A stretch of DNA of 47,957 nucleotides from CAXSDR01 sp964236445 (lineage in GTDB: Bacteria; Actinomycetota; Actinomycetes; Motilibacterales; Motilibacteraceae): the NCBI GenBank assembly GCA_964236445.1, contig CAXSDR010000014.1, positions 1-47,957 of the forward strand, read 5' to 3'. The notes under the pieces were generated by a model. The model saw only the letters and a program-made list of their open reading frames with translations, was not told the origin of the DNA and did not search any database. Numbering within the stretch: the stretch's first letter is position 1; the number at the start of each line of letters is the position of its first letter. Positions 33,090 through 42,446 of the stretch are shown one piece after another. Made by a program: the position numbers and the translations under genes.

Positions 33090-33119
33090 CTCAAGCGGCG
33101 CCACTGTCGCACCGATCGG
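33090..33119 (+). promoter_or_regulatory. Sigma-28-like promoter of the gene at 33125
   Basis: CTCAAG (33090-33095), 16 nt, CCGATCGG (33112-33119), then 5 nt to the GTG at 33125. The start of transcription should fall at or next to the GTG, so the mRNA is probably leaderless. Confidence 0.6.
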
Positions 33120-33124
33120 ACGAC

Positions 33125-33976
33125 GTGAGCAGCCGCAGCGCGTGGATAGTCCCGACACACGAGCCACACTTCGAGTTCGCCGCTCAGCTGATGGCCAGCA
33201 TCGTGGAGTTCGACATACCCGTCGACCCGTATCTCGTCTTCAGCTGCCATGCCGACATGGCGCTGTTCTCGCGCCAGTATGACGTCCGGTGGCAGGCCAT
33301 CGTGCTGACCGACCACGCCACAACGGAGCAGATCGCGGGTTACGAGCAGCAGAGGTCGATCATCAATGTGAAGAAGTTCGTCGGGCTGTGGCAGCTGCAC
33401 AAGCAGTACAACCATCTCTTCACACTGGACTCCGAAGCGATCTGCCTCGGCTCAGGTGACCCTCGCCTGTCTTTCGGCATTCGGGAGGAGCGCAAGAGCT
33501 GGCCCGCACAGTGCCACGATGACCCGATGATTCGCGGCATCGTGAAGGCGTGCACCGAGCTGTTCGACCTACGAGACAGGAGCCGCCTCGTCGACGACGT
33601 ACTCGCCGGTGGTCGCCTCTATTCGTGGTTTGAGGACATTCCGGGATTTCGGGCGGACGATGTCGCCGCGTTCTTCGCCTACTTCGGCGCGACGAGCGAT
33701 GTGACGGTGCTGTGCGGCGCCCTGCGATGGGAGCACTTCGACCATCTCGTCTACCAGCTGTTCTGCTGCTTGCGTCGGGGCTGGACGCTGTGCGACCTGG
33801 CGTGGCCGTCGCCGCAGGAGGCCTCGGCCACATGGGAGAAATGGACGACAGCCGGCAGCTCAGCCCACGCGTTGGCACAGGAGTTCTCGGCAACCTGGGC
33901 CCCGTCGTGGGTGTCTGACGTCACTGTGTGCTCGACGATGCCGGCCGCCTTCATGACCTTTCACAGGGATCGCTGA
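33125..33976 (+). CDS. Putative glycosyltransferase-like protein of unknown function
   Basis: 283 residues starting VSSRSAWIVPTHEPHFEFAAQLMASIVEFDIPVDPYLVFS. This form, an aspartate-poor GT-A-like start followed by a Trp/Tyr-rich body (LTDHATTEQIAGYEQQRSI; HLFTLDSEAICLG with an acidic LDSE; FEDIPGFRADDVAAFFAYFG), recalls poorly characterised glycosyltransferase-like families. I cannot assign a substrate. The GTG at 33125 was chosen for its promoter spacing and because everything upstream in this frame is antisense to the GDPD gene. It is the only + strand gene in the 29831-34861 block. Confidence 0.6.
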   Translation: MSSRSAWIVPTHEPHFEFAAQLMASIVEFDIPVDPYLVFSCHADMALFSRQYDVRWQAIVLTDHATTEQIAGYEQQRSIINVKKFVGLWQLHKQYNHLFTLDSEAICLGSGDPRLSFGIREERKSWPAQCHDDPMIRGIVKACTELFDLRDRSRLVDDVLAGGRLYSWFEDIPGFRADDVAAFFAYFGATSDVTVLCGALRWEHFDHLVYQLFCCLRRGWTLCDLAWPSPQEASATWEKWTTAGSSAHALAQEFSATWAPSWVSDVTVCSTMPAAFMTFHRDR

Positions 33977-33991
33977 TCCGGCCGCCGCGCC

Positions 33992-34861
33992 TCACACCAC
34001 GGCGGGACAGTGCAGGTTCCGAATTCTCCACCAGTCGTCGTGGTGCATGTAGGATTCGAGTCTCGAGTGCTGGACGAGCTCCATCAGCTTGGGGATGCTC
34101 ACACCCGCCTGCCACGATTCGACCACCACGAAGTTGTTCACGATGGCCAGGTCTGACTCCTGCTGCAAGCCCGCCGTGAGATAGCCGCTGTAGGGATAGT
34201 CGATGTCGTGCCCGGCCGCGCGCAGAGCCGAGAGGAAGAGCTGCTGCTCGTTGAAGTAGCGTTCGACGATGCCGGCCTGAGGACGCCGCTCGGCCTTGCG
34301 GCTGCCCCGCGTCCAGAACGTCGCGTTGGCGGCCTCGTCGACCTCATCGACCTCCCACAGGAGGCGCACGTCGTCGGTCAAGCCGAAGTGCACGCAGTCG
34401 GAGGGATGGAACAAATAGGCGAATGCCGCCTGCGCGGGACGTGTGGCGACGGATATCGTGACGATGCGTTCCTGGAACACGCGCAGCCGGTCGGCGCGAG
34501 GACCACCCACATCCCACCACTCGAGCAGGTCGCTTCCGCGCAGCGAAGTGTCCGTGCGCAGCTTGAGCACCATGGGGCGTGTCGCGCGCAGCAGTCCCGC
34601 CTTCGTGCTGGCGACCATACGGTTGGTGTTCCACATCGTGTGCCGCTGTGACCCGTCGACGTTGCGATAGTTCACCGAACCGGGATCCACGCTCTGGACC
34701 AGGACATCGACGTCTAGTCCGCCGGGCACCGTTCCCTGCCAGCTCGACAGGATGAGCTCGGCACCAGGCAGGTGGCGACGCACGGAGGACAGGACATCGG
34801 GCAGCCAGATCCCCACCGGTCCCTGGACCACCACGGAGACATCTTCCGCGCGCACGCTCAT
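33992..34861 (-). CDS. WavE-family polysaccharide synthesis protein
   Basis: 289 residues. It opens VSVVVQGPVGIW and contains NYRNVDGSQRHTMWNTNRMVASTKAGLLRATRPMVLKLRTD. The NxxRQ/N-type segment and KLRTD are typical of WavE-like proteins of surface polysaccharide loci. SDCVHFGLTDDV follows. In this family a glycosyltransferase function is presumed, not shown. The ATG at 34861 follows AAGGG. It converges with the gene at 33125 with a 15-bp gap. Confidence 0.75.
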   Translation of the reverse strand: MSVRAEDVSVVVQGPVGIWLPDVLSSVRRHLPGAELILSSWQGTVPGGLDVDVLVQSVDPGSVNYRNVDGSQRHTMWNTNRMVASTKAGLLRATRPMVLKLRTDTSLRGSDLLEWWDVGGPRADRLRVFQERIVTISVATRPAQAAFAYLFHPSDCVHFGLTDDVRLLWEVDEVDEAANATFWTRGSRKAERRPQAGIVERYFNEQQLFLSALRAAGHDIDYPYSGYLTAGLQQESDLAIVNNFVVVESWQAGVSIPKLMELVQHSRLESYMHHDDWWRIRNLHCPAVV

Positions 34862-34908
34862 GTCGGCCCTTCGCTCGGGTGCACATGGCTACGCTGCGAG
34901 GCGTGGCT

Positions 34909-36537
34909 ATGGAACTGCTCACGACCTGCGTCCTCGTCTCGGAGCCCTCGGGGATTTCTCGGACGTCGACGCAGATGCTTGAGCGTCTGGGGCCCGTCGT
35001 CGAGGTCCGTGTCAACCCTCCCGACGGCCCCTTGCTGGATCCCGTCGAGCTCTGGCAGCGCGCGAGCGACGAAGCGTCCACGGCGTGGGTGCTCCTGCTG
35101 GTCGACGGCGAGCAGGTCGACGTCGACATCGACGCCCTCGTTGCCGCGGTTGCCGCAGCTGACCCCGGGTGCAGTTCGCTGCCCTCCCCGCTGGTCGGCA
35201 CCGCGCCGCTCGTGCCCGATCCACTCGCGTCTCCCGGGCCGCGCCTGGTGCGTGCCGGCACGGCGCTGCAGTGGTCGCTCGGCAGACCGCTGGCCGCGAA
35301 GGACGGCGGTGCGTCCGACGGTGTGGTCGGCGGGCCGACCAGCGTGCGGATCTGGCGACGAAGCACCTGCGTGCCGTGGAAGTCCGCGACGGTGGAGTGG
35401 CTGCGCGCCGTCGCCGTGCGGCGAACCCGTGAGCGCAGCGGGCATGACGACCCACGCGGATCCCTGATCGACGCCGCCACACTGACGTGGATCGGCGAAC
35501 ACGACGCCGCGGCCGTGCGGGCGATGACGCTCATCCATTCCACCACCGTCACCCGGGACGTCCGCGCGCTGGCAGGTCGCATCCTCGTCGGCTCCGGCCT
35601 GGGAGCCGGCCGGCTCGGCATGGCCGTCGAGGGTGCGCGCGCGTGGCTCGCTGTGGCGGAGGCAGATCCGCTCGCCGGAGAAGACCCGGCGACACCGCAG
35701 CCTTGGCTGCTGTGGGCGGCCTTGACGATGTCGCTCTCCGGCGATCTCCTCGGGGCGGCAACCGTGCTCGCCGACGACGACCCTCCTGTGACCGCAGACC
35801 CGTGGCTCGCTGTCGCGGCAACGCGACCTGTGGCACTCGCGCTCGCGCGGCAGGCGGCCGACGTCGAACCGTTGCTCCAGCTGCTCCGCAGCAGCCCGAG
35901 CACCGCGCCGCTGGCGCAGCTGCAGCGGCTGGCAGACCAGTGGCACGTGCTGCACCGCGATCCGGCAGAGCTGATCGCCCGGTGGCCGGACGGTGCCCAT
36001 GACCGGCTCCGGGAGCTGATCGAGGAGTGCGCCGTCCCGACGGCAGGGTGGTGGCTACCGCTCGCCGCCGCGTGGAGCGACACCAACGGGCTGCAGGCGC
36101 CGGTGGCGCTCCGCGTGCTGCAGATCGCTGCGCAGCTCGACGACGTCGATGCTGTGGCATGGACCGCTCGGCTGCGCAAGGCCGGCGTCGACGACCGGTC
36201 ACCACTGTTGGTGAAGGCAGCGTTCGCAGGGCTCCCGGCGCGCTCGCGTGTCATCTCAGCGGCACTCGCCTACAGCACGTTCTTCGACGAGCTGGCGCTG
36301 CCCCTGCTCGAGTCTGCAACGAAGCTGGTCGCCTTGCCCGAGGTCCGCGAGCTGTTGCTGCTCGCGAACGAGGTCGCGCCGTCGTCGCTGCCGCTCATCC
36401 TCGAGGCCGTGGCCCACCAGCCTGCCCGGATGCGCCACGTCGCCGACCTGCTCGAGGAGTTCGGCGAGTGGGAGGCCGCGGAGGCGATGCGCGCCGCTGC
36501 AGCGGGACATCAGGACGGCGCCACCGCGCAACGGTGA
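34909..36537 (+). CDS. Large helical-repeat protein, possible inactive glycosyltransferase homologue
   Basis: 542 residues, family not recognised. The first 130 residues look like a worn GT-A domain: LLTTCVLVSEPSGIS, then WVLLLVDGEQVDVDID where a glycosyltransferase would have a DAD/DxD metal motif. From about 190 on there is a long alpha-helical, TPR-like array rich in Ala/Leu (TRDVRALAGRILVGSGLGAG, PLAQLQRLADQWHVL, LPLLESATKLVALPEV). The layout parallels the C-terminal part of the protein at 40236-42407. The ATG at 34909 was chosen for GAGG at 7 nt; an ATG at 34885 is possible. Its stop shares TGATCA with the convergent ABC gene. Confidence 0.6.
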   Translation: MELLTTCVLVSEPSGISRTSTQMLERLGPVVEVRVNPPDGPLLDPVELWQRASDEASTAWVLLLVDGEQVDVDIDALVAAVAAADPGCSSLPSPLVGTAPLVPDPLASPGPRLVRAGTALQWSLGRPLAAKDGGASDGVVGGPTSVRIWRRSTCVPWKSATVEWLRAVAVRRTRERSGHDDPRGSLIDAATLTWIGEHDAAAVRAMTLIHSTTVTRDVRALAGRILVGSGLGAGRLGMAVEGARAWLAVAEADPLAGEDPATPQPWLLWAALTMSLSGDLLGAATVLADDDPPVTADPWLAVAATRPVALALARQAADVEPLLQLLRSSPSTAPLAQLQRLADQWHVLHRDPAELIARWPDGAHDRLRELIEECAVPTAGWWLPLAAAWSDTNGLQAPVALRVLQIAAQLDDVDAVAWTARLRKAGVDDRSPLLVKAAFAGLPARSRVISAALAYSTFFDELALPLLESATKLVALPEVRELLLLANEVAPSSLPLILEAVAHQPARMRHVADLLEEFGEWEAAEAMRAAAAGHQDGATAQR

Positions 36538-38322
36538 TCAGCGGTAGGCAGCAGCCTGCAATGAATACAGCTCGGCGTAGAGGCCGTCTCTCGCCATCAG
36601 CGTCGCGTGGTCGCCGGCCTCGGTGATGACCCCGTCAGCCACGACGAGGATGAGATCGGCCATACGTACCGTCGAGAACCGGTGCGACACGAGAACAGTG
36701 ATCGCGCCCGTGTCCTTGCCCACACGGCGGGCGTTCTGGGCGTACTGCTCGAAGAGCAGGTGCTCAGCCTCGGCGTCGAGCGCCGAGGTAGGCTCATCCA
36801 AGATCATCAACAGTGGCTGCTCACGCATCATGGCTCTGCCGAGCGCCAGCTTCTGCCACTGCCCGCCCGACAGCTCGGTCCCGTCGGTCCACGACTTGCC
36901 GAGCTGGGTGTCGAGGCCCTGCTCGAGGCGCTCGAGCACACTCTCGGCGCGCGCGCGTGCCAGCGCGTCTCGCACCGCCGTCTCGTCATCGAGGGCGGGC
37001 AGGTCACCGACACCGACAGTCTGCTGCGCCGGCAGCTCGAAGCGGGCGAAGTCCTGGAACCCGGCCGTGATGCGCCCCCGCCAGAGATCGAGCGGAAAGT
37101 GGCTGATGTCCACACCGTCGAGGGTGAGGACACCCTCCGTGGCTTCGTAGAAACGGCAGAGCAGCTTGGCCAGCGTGGTCTTGCCTGCGCCGTTCTCGCC
37201 GACTACGGCCACCGTTGCTCCTGCGGGGAGCAGCAGGTTCACCTCGCGCAGCACCGGGACGTCGGTTCCAGGGTAGGTGAAGGCGACGTCACGCAGCTCG
37301 ATGCCGCGCACGATGCGATCCGGCAAGGGGGCGTCCCAACGGGTGGGCTCCTGGCTTTTGACGAGGTCGCGCAGCCAGCGCAGCCTGCTCATGCCGTGGG
37401 CCATCCGCTGCAGTCTGCGCAGCAGTTCCACGCCTGCGCTCACCTGCTGGTTGATCTGGGCCGCGAGCGTGATGACGAGCACGACATCACCGATGTGACT
37501 TCGACCGGCAACGGCTTGTCGCAGAACGAGAAGCACGGCGATGACGTACGCGGTGGCAAACGTGAGCTGGCCGCCGGCGGTCACCAGCGCCGCACGGGTC
37601 TCCGCACGCCACAGCGCTCTCCCCGCTCCGCGCCAGAGAAGGTCGTGTCGCCTGCGCAGCTCAGGCTGGAGCCGGAATACCTGCAGCTCCTTCGCCGAAG
37701 GAGCGCTCGTCGCCAGCCGGAACAGATGCGCACACAGCCGGGTAGCTGACGCGGTCTGTTCCTTCGAGCCGTCGATGATGCGCTGCGCCCGCTGACCGGC
37801 CAGTACGGGAGGAGCGGCTGCGAGCGGCAGGAGGAGCAACCACGGGTTGAGCGAGGCGAGCAGGACGCCCGTGATCGTCATCGACACAAGCAAGGAGATC
37901 GCCGTCATCAGCCCGATCATGCCTTCGGCGAACTGCGACAGCTCTTTCTGCAGAATGGAGATCTTGTCGGCGTACTCAGCCCTTTCATGGTGCTCGAGCC
38001 GGGCGGAGCCGTTGGCGAGCTCGATGAGCTCGGCCTCGAGCGACACGATCGCCATCTCGGAGGCCTCGGCATAGGGGACATAGGCGAAATGCTGCAAGAT
38101 CAGCGCGCCGATCGCGCCGACCCCGATCAGCAGCCCGGCGGTTCCCGCAGCACGCAACTCGTGCGCGGCCGCGGCATTCGTCGCATACCTGAGGGCCACT
38201 GCGACCAACGGCCACGCGGCACCACCCAGCGCCGTGAGCACGATGGCCAGCAGCATCTTGTAACGGCTTGTGCGCCAGGCCAGCGCCACCATGGCACCTG
38301 CGCTGAAAACGGCGTCTTTCAC
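36538..38322 (-). CDS. ABC exporter subunit 2 (membrane plus ATPase)
   Basis: 594 residues. The membrane domain (about 1-330) has six predicted helices, including LLAIVLTALGGAAWPLVAVAL and VTAGGQLTFATAYVIAVLLVL. The ATPase domain (about 345-594) has Walker A VGENGAGKTT, Q-loop AGFQDFARFELPA, signature ELSGGQWQ, Walker B LLMILDEPTSALD and H-loop VLVSHRFS. All catalytic residues are present. The SGGQW signature with FQDF Q-loop is common in actinobacterial peptide/lipid exporters. It forms a pair with the preceding gene (GTGA overlap). No substrate gene is identified nearby. Confidence 0.88.
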   Translation of the reverse strand: MKDAVFSAGAMVALAWRTSRYKMLLAIVLTALGGAAWPLVAVALRYATNAAAAHELRAAGTAGLLIGVGAIGALILQHFAYVPYAEASEMAIVSLEAELIELANGSARLEHHERAEYADKISILQKELSQFAEGMIGLMTAISLLVSMTITGVLLASLNPWLLLLPLAAAPPVLAGQRAQRIIDGSKEQTASATRLCAHLFRLATSAPSAKELQVFRLQPELRRRHDLLWRGAGRALWRAETRAALVTAGGQLTFATAYVIAVLLVLRQAVAGRSHIGDVVLVITLAAQINQQVSAGVELLRRLQRMAHGMSRLRWLRDLVKSQEPTRWDAPLPDRIVRGIELRDVAFTYPGTDVPVLREVNLLLPAGATVAVVGENGAGKTTLAKLLCRFYEATEGVLTLDGVDISHFPLDLWRGRITAGFQDFARFELPAQQTVGVGDLPALDDETAVRDALARARAESVLERLEQGLDTQLGKSWTDGTELSGGQWQKLALGRAMMREQPLLMILDEPTSALDAEAEHLLFEQYAQNARRVGKDTGAITVLVSHRFSTVRMADLILVVADGVITEAGDHATLMARDGLYAELYSLQAAAYR

Positions 38323-40226
38323 TTCATGCTTCCCGTCGTCGGAACCGTGAACTGCTCGGCCTGCATGTGGAAGAGGTCGGCGTAGCGACCACCATCGGCG
38401 AGCAGCGACTCGTGGGTGCCGTCCTCGATGAGCCTGCCCTCCGCCAGCACGACGATCCGGTCCGCATGACGGACGCTCGAGAAGCGGTGTGAGATCAACA
38501 ACGTGGTGATGCCGCGGGTCCGCTCGGCGAACTCGTCGAAGAAGGCCGCTTCGGCACGTACGTCGAGTGCAGCCGTCGGCTCGTCGAGCACAAGGACCTT
38601 CGCACCGCCGTCCACGGCCCGGAGGGCGCGGGCGATCGCCACGCGCTGCCACTGGCCGCCGGACAACTCAGCACCGTCGTCGTACTGGCGAGCCAGCATG
38701 GTGGCGAAGCCTCGGGGAAGCTCGTCGACGGCTTCGCTGATGCCTGCCTTGTCAGCCGCAGCCCGCACGCTCGCAGGGTCACTCGGCTGCTCGATGCACC
38801 CGAACGCGATGTTGTCACTGACGGAGAGCTCGTAGCGGTTGAAGTCCTGGAAGATCACGCCGATCTGTCGGCGCCACGACTCGGCCGCGAAGTCGCGCGC
38901 ATCCTGACCGTCGACGAGAAGCGCGCCACTGGTGGGCTCGTAGAGCCGGGCGAGCAGTTTGACCAGCGTCGTCTTGCCTGCTCCGTTGAGGCCGACGATG
39001 GCGGTGCACTCCCCCGCCCGTAGCGTCAGGTCGAGACCGTCGAGGACACGACGGCTGCTGCCGGGATAGGTGAACGACACATCAGCGAACTGGATGCTGC
39101 GGGTCGGCAGTCCGGCGGCGTCGCCGGTCGGATGCTCCTCGGACACCACCTGCTCGTTGACGAACTCCTCGAAGTCGTCGAGCGCGCGCGCCGTGAGCAT
39201 GCCGAACTGCGTCGCGGCGTCCGCCTCGTGGTAGAACTCGCCCAGCAGCAAGGCTCCGATCGATGCCTGCAGCCCTAGCATCAGCTCGGTGAGCGTCAGC
39301 TCCCCCCGCGCCGCCGAGCGCACCATGACAGCCAGCGCGATGCACGAGACGAGCAGGCCCACGGCCGTGTAGCCCAGGAACCGGTAGACGTTCACCTGTC
39401 GACGTGTGCGCCACATCGGGGTGAGCGCGGCGACGGCGCTCGTGCTATAGCGCTGCACGAGCCACGACGTCAGCCCGAAGACGCGGATCTCCTTCGCCGT
39501 TGCTGCGCCAAGTCCGAGCCCGCGGAAATAGTCACGCTCGCGCCGCAGGGGGCTCATCTTGGGCCAAAGTCGCGTATACATGCGCAGGCCACCACGGTGA
39601 CCGAAGCGAAACGTCATCGTCGACGCGCAGATCGCAGCGGCTGCCCACCAGGAGGTGGCCGTTCCTATCAGCAGGCCGAAGCCGGCGAGTCGGGTGTAGC
39701 GGGCTACGAGCGCCAGGGTGCCGGCCGCCGCATCGCCTGGGCTGCGAAAGCCTGTCAGCAGCGACTCGGTCGCCTGGTGGAGGTGACCGAGACTCTCCTG
39801 GTTCTCCAACGGGGCGATGCTGGTGCTACGGGCCACCACCTCGAAGATCCGGTCGTAGAAATGGCCGTCCACTCGGTATTTCACGACCGAAGCCAGGGAG
39901 GTCTGAAACGGCGTGAAGACTTGCTGAGCGAAGAAGACGCCGGACGCCAGCAGGAATGCCGACACGAGTGCGTGCCATGACGATGAGCCCAGGCCGTGCG
40001 CCACCGCGGCCGGCGCGCGTCCGATCAGAGTGCTCGACGCGAGGACGAACAAGACCGGGAGGAGCCCGACGACAACGTTCATCGCCGTGACCAGGACGAC
40101 GAGCCCCCAGCCGGCGACCGGCAGCTGCTGAAGAAGGAAGATCCGGGGTTGCACTGCTTCGTCCCAATAAGCGTTCCAGCGTCTGTTCACGACCTGAGAC
40201 TTCCACAGACGCGGCAGGTATCCCAA
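38319..40226 (-). CDS. ABC exporter subunit 1 (membrane plus ATPase)
   Basis: Up to 635 residues. The membrane domain (about 30-340) begins LPVAGWGLVVLVTAMNVVVGLLPVLFVLA. The ATPase domain has Walker A VGLNGAGKTT, Q-loop IFQDFNRYELSVSDNIAFG, signature ELSGGQWQ, Walker B VLVLDEPTAALD and H-loop LLISHRFS. The nearest start is a TTG at 40226, 9 nt after the glycosyltransferase stop; a GTG at 40190 is possible. Both subunits look fully active, so the heterodimer should have two competent ATP sites. Confidence 0.87.
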   Translation of the reverse strand: MGYLPRLWKSQVVNRRWNAYWDEAVQPRIFLLQQLPVAGWGLVVLVTAMNVVVGLLPVLFVLASSTLIGRAPAAVAHGLGSSSWHALVSAFLLASGVFFAQQVFTPFQTSLASVVKYRVDGHFYDRIFEVVARSTSIAPLENQESLGHLHQATESLLTGFRSPGDAAAGTLALVARYTRLAGFGLLIGTATSWWAAAAICASTMTFRFGHRGGLRMYTRLWPKMSPLRRERDYFRGLGLGAATAKEIRVFGLTSWLVQRYSTSAVAALTPMWRTRRQVNVYRFLGYTAVGLLVSCIALAVMVRSAARGELTLTELMLGLQASIGALLLGEFYHEADAATQFGMLTARALDDFEEFVNEQVVSEEHPTGDAAGLPTRSIQFADVSFTYPGSSRRVLDGLDLTLRAGECTAIVGLNGAGKTTLVKLLARLYEPTSGALLVDGQDARDFAAESWRRQIGVIFQDFNRYELSVSDNIAFGCIEQPSDPASVRAAADKAGISEAVDELPRGFATMLARQYDDGAELSGGQWQRVAIARALRAVDGGAKVLVLDEPTAALDVRAEAAFFDEFAERTRGITTLLISHRFSSVRHADRIVVLAEGRLIEDGTHESLLADGGRYADLFHMQAEQFTVPTTGSMK

Positions 40227-40235
40227 ACGGTTTGG

Positions 40236-42407
40236 CTAGGCCAACCAGAGGCCCGCGGCCATGGGTGCGAGCAGTTCGACCTCTTTGGCGACCAGTTCTG
40301 ACGTGTCGTCACTGACGAGACCGGCGGCCTCTATGAAGGCTGACGCCGCACTGTCGTCTCCGAACGCTTCCAAGGCCACGGCCGCCGCGACGATGCGGTC
40401 GCGTGGTGAACGCGAGGCATCGAACGCGAGGGCGACGAGGGGGCATGGCTGGGAGCTGCCGGAGCTGCGGAGCCGCGCCGACCACTCGAGCGCACGCAGC
40501 ACTGGAAGGGCCATGGCCATCCCCGGCGCAGCAGCCAGCACACCGGGTCTGTTCATGTCGCGGACCCACAGCGACTCGAGGACGGCATCGGCGTCGCGCG
40601 GCTTCAGCCGTCGCACCTCGGCAAGGGTGGTCATCACAGCAGCAGACGGCAGCTCGCGCACATAGTCGTCGACCGCCACGTCGGCTCGCACCAGGGCCGT
40701 GACCACCTCCTCGAGAGGCATGCTGAAGATTCCTTGCTGCGCCGCTGCCAGGACGCAGCCGGCCGCACTCGCATGGTTCCCCACCTCTGCGTGCATCAGC
40801 ACTTCCTGCCGGAGGACGCTGAAGCGGGAGACGACCCGCCCGTCATCGTCGAGCTCGGACTGCGGCAACCGTGCGCACACCGCGACGGCGTCAGCGATCC
40901 GGTGTTCGGCCATGAGGACCGAGATCTCCATCTCGTCACCGCGTGCGGTTCGGGTGCTCGCCGCACGCAGCCGTTCGAGCCAGAGCCGCGCATCCGCGGG
41001 ACGCTGCAGCGCAACAGCGCTCAAGACTGCGGCTACGGCGATGTCGCGGCGGCTCAGTCCCGTGTGCGCGACGGTGAGGGAGCGATCGGCTGCCCGCAGC
41101 GCCTCGTCGTACTGCCCCGCATGCGTGCTGGCGCGAACCAGGTTCGACAGTGCCTCTCCCGGCAGCTGACCCGGAGCGTGCACGCCGTCGGCGATGGCGA
41201 GGTTGGCGAGGCGTACGTTGCGGGCCGTCTTGTCGCGGCTCTCCATGCGGTTGGCGAGATAGCCCGAGTGCACGAGCTTGCTGTCGGTCATGGGCAGCGT
41301 GCTGAGATGGCGGCCTTCACGGTGCATGAGCTGTTCGTGTATGCGGCTCGTGAACCACGCCAACTCGCGGCGCGCCACGCGCCGGATCGGTGCGATGAAG
41401 CGCGAGCCGTGCCCGGTCTCGGTGAGGCTCTCGATCTCGAGATAGAACGACTCGCCGCCTGATGCCAGATCCCGGACGAAGCTGTCGAGATCGCCGGTGA
41501 GGACCTCGTCAGCGTCGACCCACAGCAGCCACGTGCCGGTGCAGTGCTGCATGGCACGCGTACGCGCTGCACCGAAGTCGTCGTCCCAGTAGCCGAGGAC
41601 GACGCGGGCCCCATGCGCCCGGGCGATCTCGACGGTGCGGTCGGTCGAGCCGGTGTCATAGACCACGATCTCGGCCGGAAGACCCGCCACGGCGGTCAGA
41701 CACTCGGCCAGCACGTCCTCCTCGTCCTTCACGATCATCGTCACGCTGATGAGCGGTCGAGGAGCCGTGACGAGCGAGCATGCGGTGCTGCCGCAGTGGT
41801 GCCAGACGCTGTCGCCGAGCAGGCGTAGCTGTCCGTGCACCGCGAGCCGTCCCGCGATGCCCGGCTCGAGGCTGTCGAGACGCAGCACATCGCGTCGGGC
41901 GGCCAGAACGGTGTCTGCGAGATCGTCGGCTCCGACCGACGCGCCCCGGTGCGACTCGTGAAAGGCGCGAGACCACGAGCGCAGCGCAGCAGGCCTGGCG
42001 ACGGCGTCGAGCGGAGCGCAGACCTGCTGCCGCCCGGGAGCCAGTCCTGACAGCGGCGCGCACGCGACGACTCCGCAGGATGCGAGTGAGGCGACGAGCG
42101 GGTCGATGGCGTGAGCGGGCGCGCTGACATCAGCGTCGACGAGCACGACGATCTCGTGGTGTGCTGCCCCAACCGCGGCGCTGCGGCGCTCGGCGAGCGT
42201 GGCGGTCGGGGGGACGTCGATCGTACGAGCCCCGTCGACCCGGCAACCGGTCACGAGGACCTCGTCGCGCAGTCCCAGGCTCGGGCGTAGCGACGCGACG
42301 CAGGCGGCGACCGCGGTGCGCGAGGCGTGGGGGGCGGCGACCACGACGACGCTGACCGGCGTACGCGCTGACGCGCCGTTCGGGCGCGCGCCCCTCTGGT
42401 CCTTCAC
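40236..42407 (-). CDS. Tandem-domain family 2 glycosyltransferase with helical-repeat C-terminus
   Basis: 723 residues. The first GT-A-like domain is at about 17-210 (PVSVVVVAAPHASRTAVAACV, then EIVVLVDADVSAP). The second, a canonical GT2 domain, begins at about 219: LISVTMIVKDEEDVLAECL, IVVYDTGSTDRTVEIARAHGARV, DDDFGAARTRAMQ and WLLWVDADEVL with the metal motif. The remaining 330 residues are helical, TPR-like. The second domain resembles GT2-TPR enzymes acting on proteins. The GTG at 42407 is chosen because it lies 6 nt after a sigma-28-like -10. The open frame upstream is the 91-bp repeat. Flagellin is the plausible substrate by context only. Confidence 0.82.
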   Translation of the reverse strand: MKDQRGARPNGASARTPVSVVVVAAPHASRTAVAACVASLRPSLGLRDEVLVTGCRVDGARTIDVPPTATLAERRSAAVGAAHHEIVVLVDADVSAPAHAIDPLVASLASCGVVACAPLSGLAPGRQQVCAPLDAVARPAALRSWSRAFHESHRGASVGADDLADTVLAARRDVLRLDSLEPGIAGRLAVHGQLRLLGDSVWHHCGSTACSLVTAPRPLISVTMIVKDEEDVLAECLTAVAGLPAEIVVYDTGSTDRTVEIARAHGARVVLGYWDDDFGAARTRAMQHCTGTWLLWVDADEVLTGDLDSFVRDLASGGESFYLEIESLTETGHGSRFIAPIRRVARRELAWFTSRIHEQLMHREGRHLSTLPMTDSKLVHSGYLANRMESRDKTARNVRLANLAIADGVHAPGQLPGEALSNLVRASTHAGQYDEALRAADRSLTVAHTGLSRRDIAVAAVLSAVALQRPADARLWLERLRAASTRTARGDEMEISVLMAEHRIADAVAVCARLPQSELDDDGRVVSRFSVLRQEVLMHAEVGNHASAAGCVLAAAQQGIFSMPLEEVVTALVRADVAVDDYVRELPSAAVMTTLAEVRRLKPRDADAVLESLWVRDMNRPGVLAAAPGMAMALPVLRALEWSARLRSSGSSQPCPLVALAFDASRSPRDRIVAAAVALEAFGDDSAASAFIEAAGLVSDDTSELVAKEVELLAPMAAGLWLA

Positions 42408-42413
42408 GGTGGA

Positions 42414-42443
42414 GGCTTCGGCGCGGGCGCGGAGCGACTTGAG
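42414..42443 (-). promoter_or_regulatory. Sigma-28-like promoter of the glycosyltransferase-ABC operon
   Basis: On the minus strand: CTCAAG (42443-42438), 16 nt, CCGAAGCC (42421-42414), 6 nt, GTG at 42407. It begins 3 bp from the edge of the 91-bp repeat. A leaderless mRNA is predicted. Confidence 0.55.
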
Positions 42444-42446
42444 ACC

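Noticed and set aside
34344..36254. 636-codon open frame on the minus strand
   Set aside because: It is antisense to the 34909-36537 gene and WavE gene; its Ser/Arg/Thr-rich low-complexity product is typical of high-GC shadow frames.
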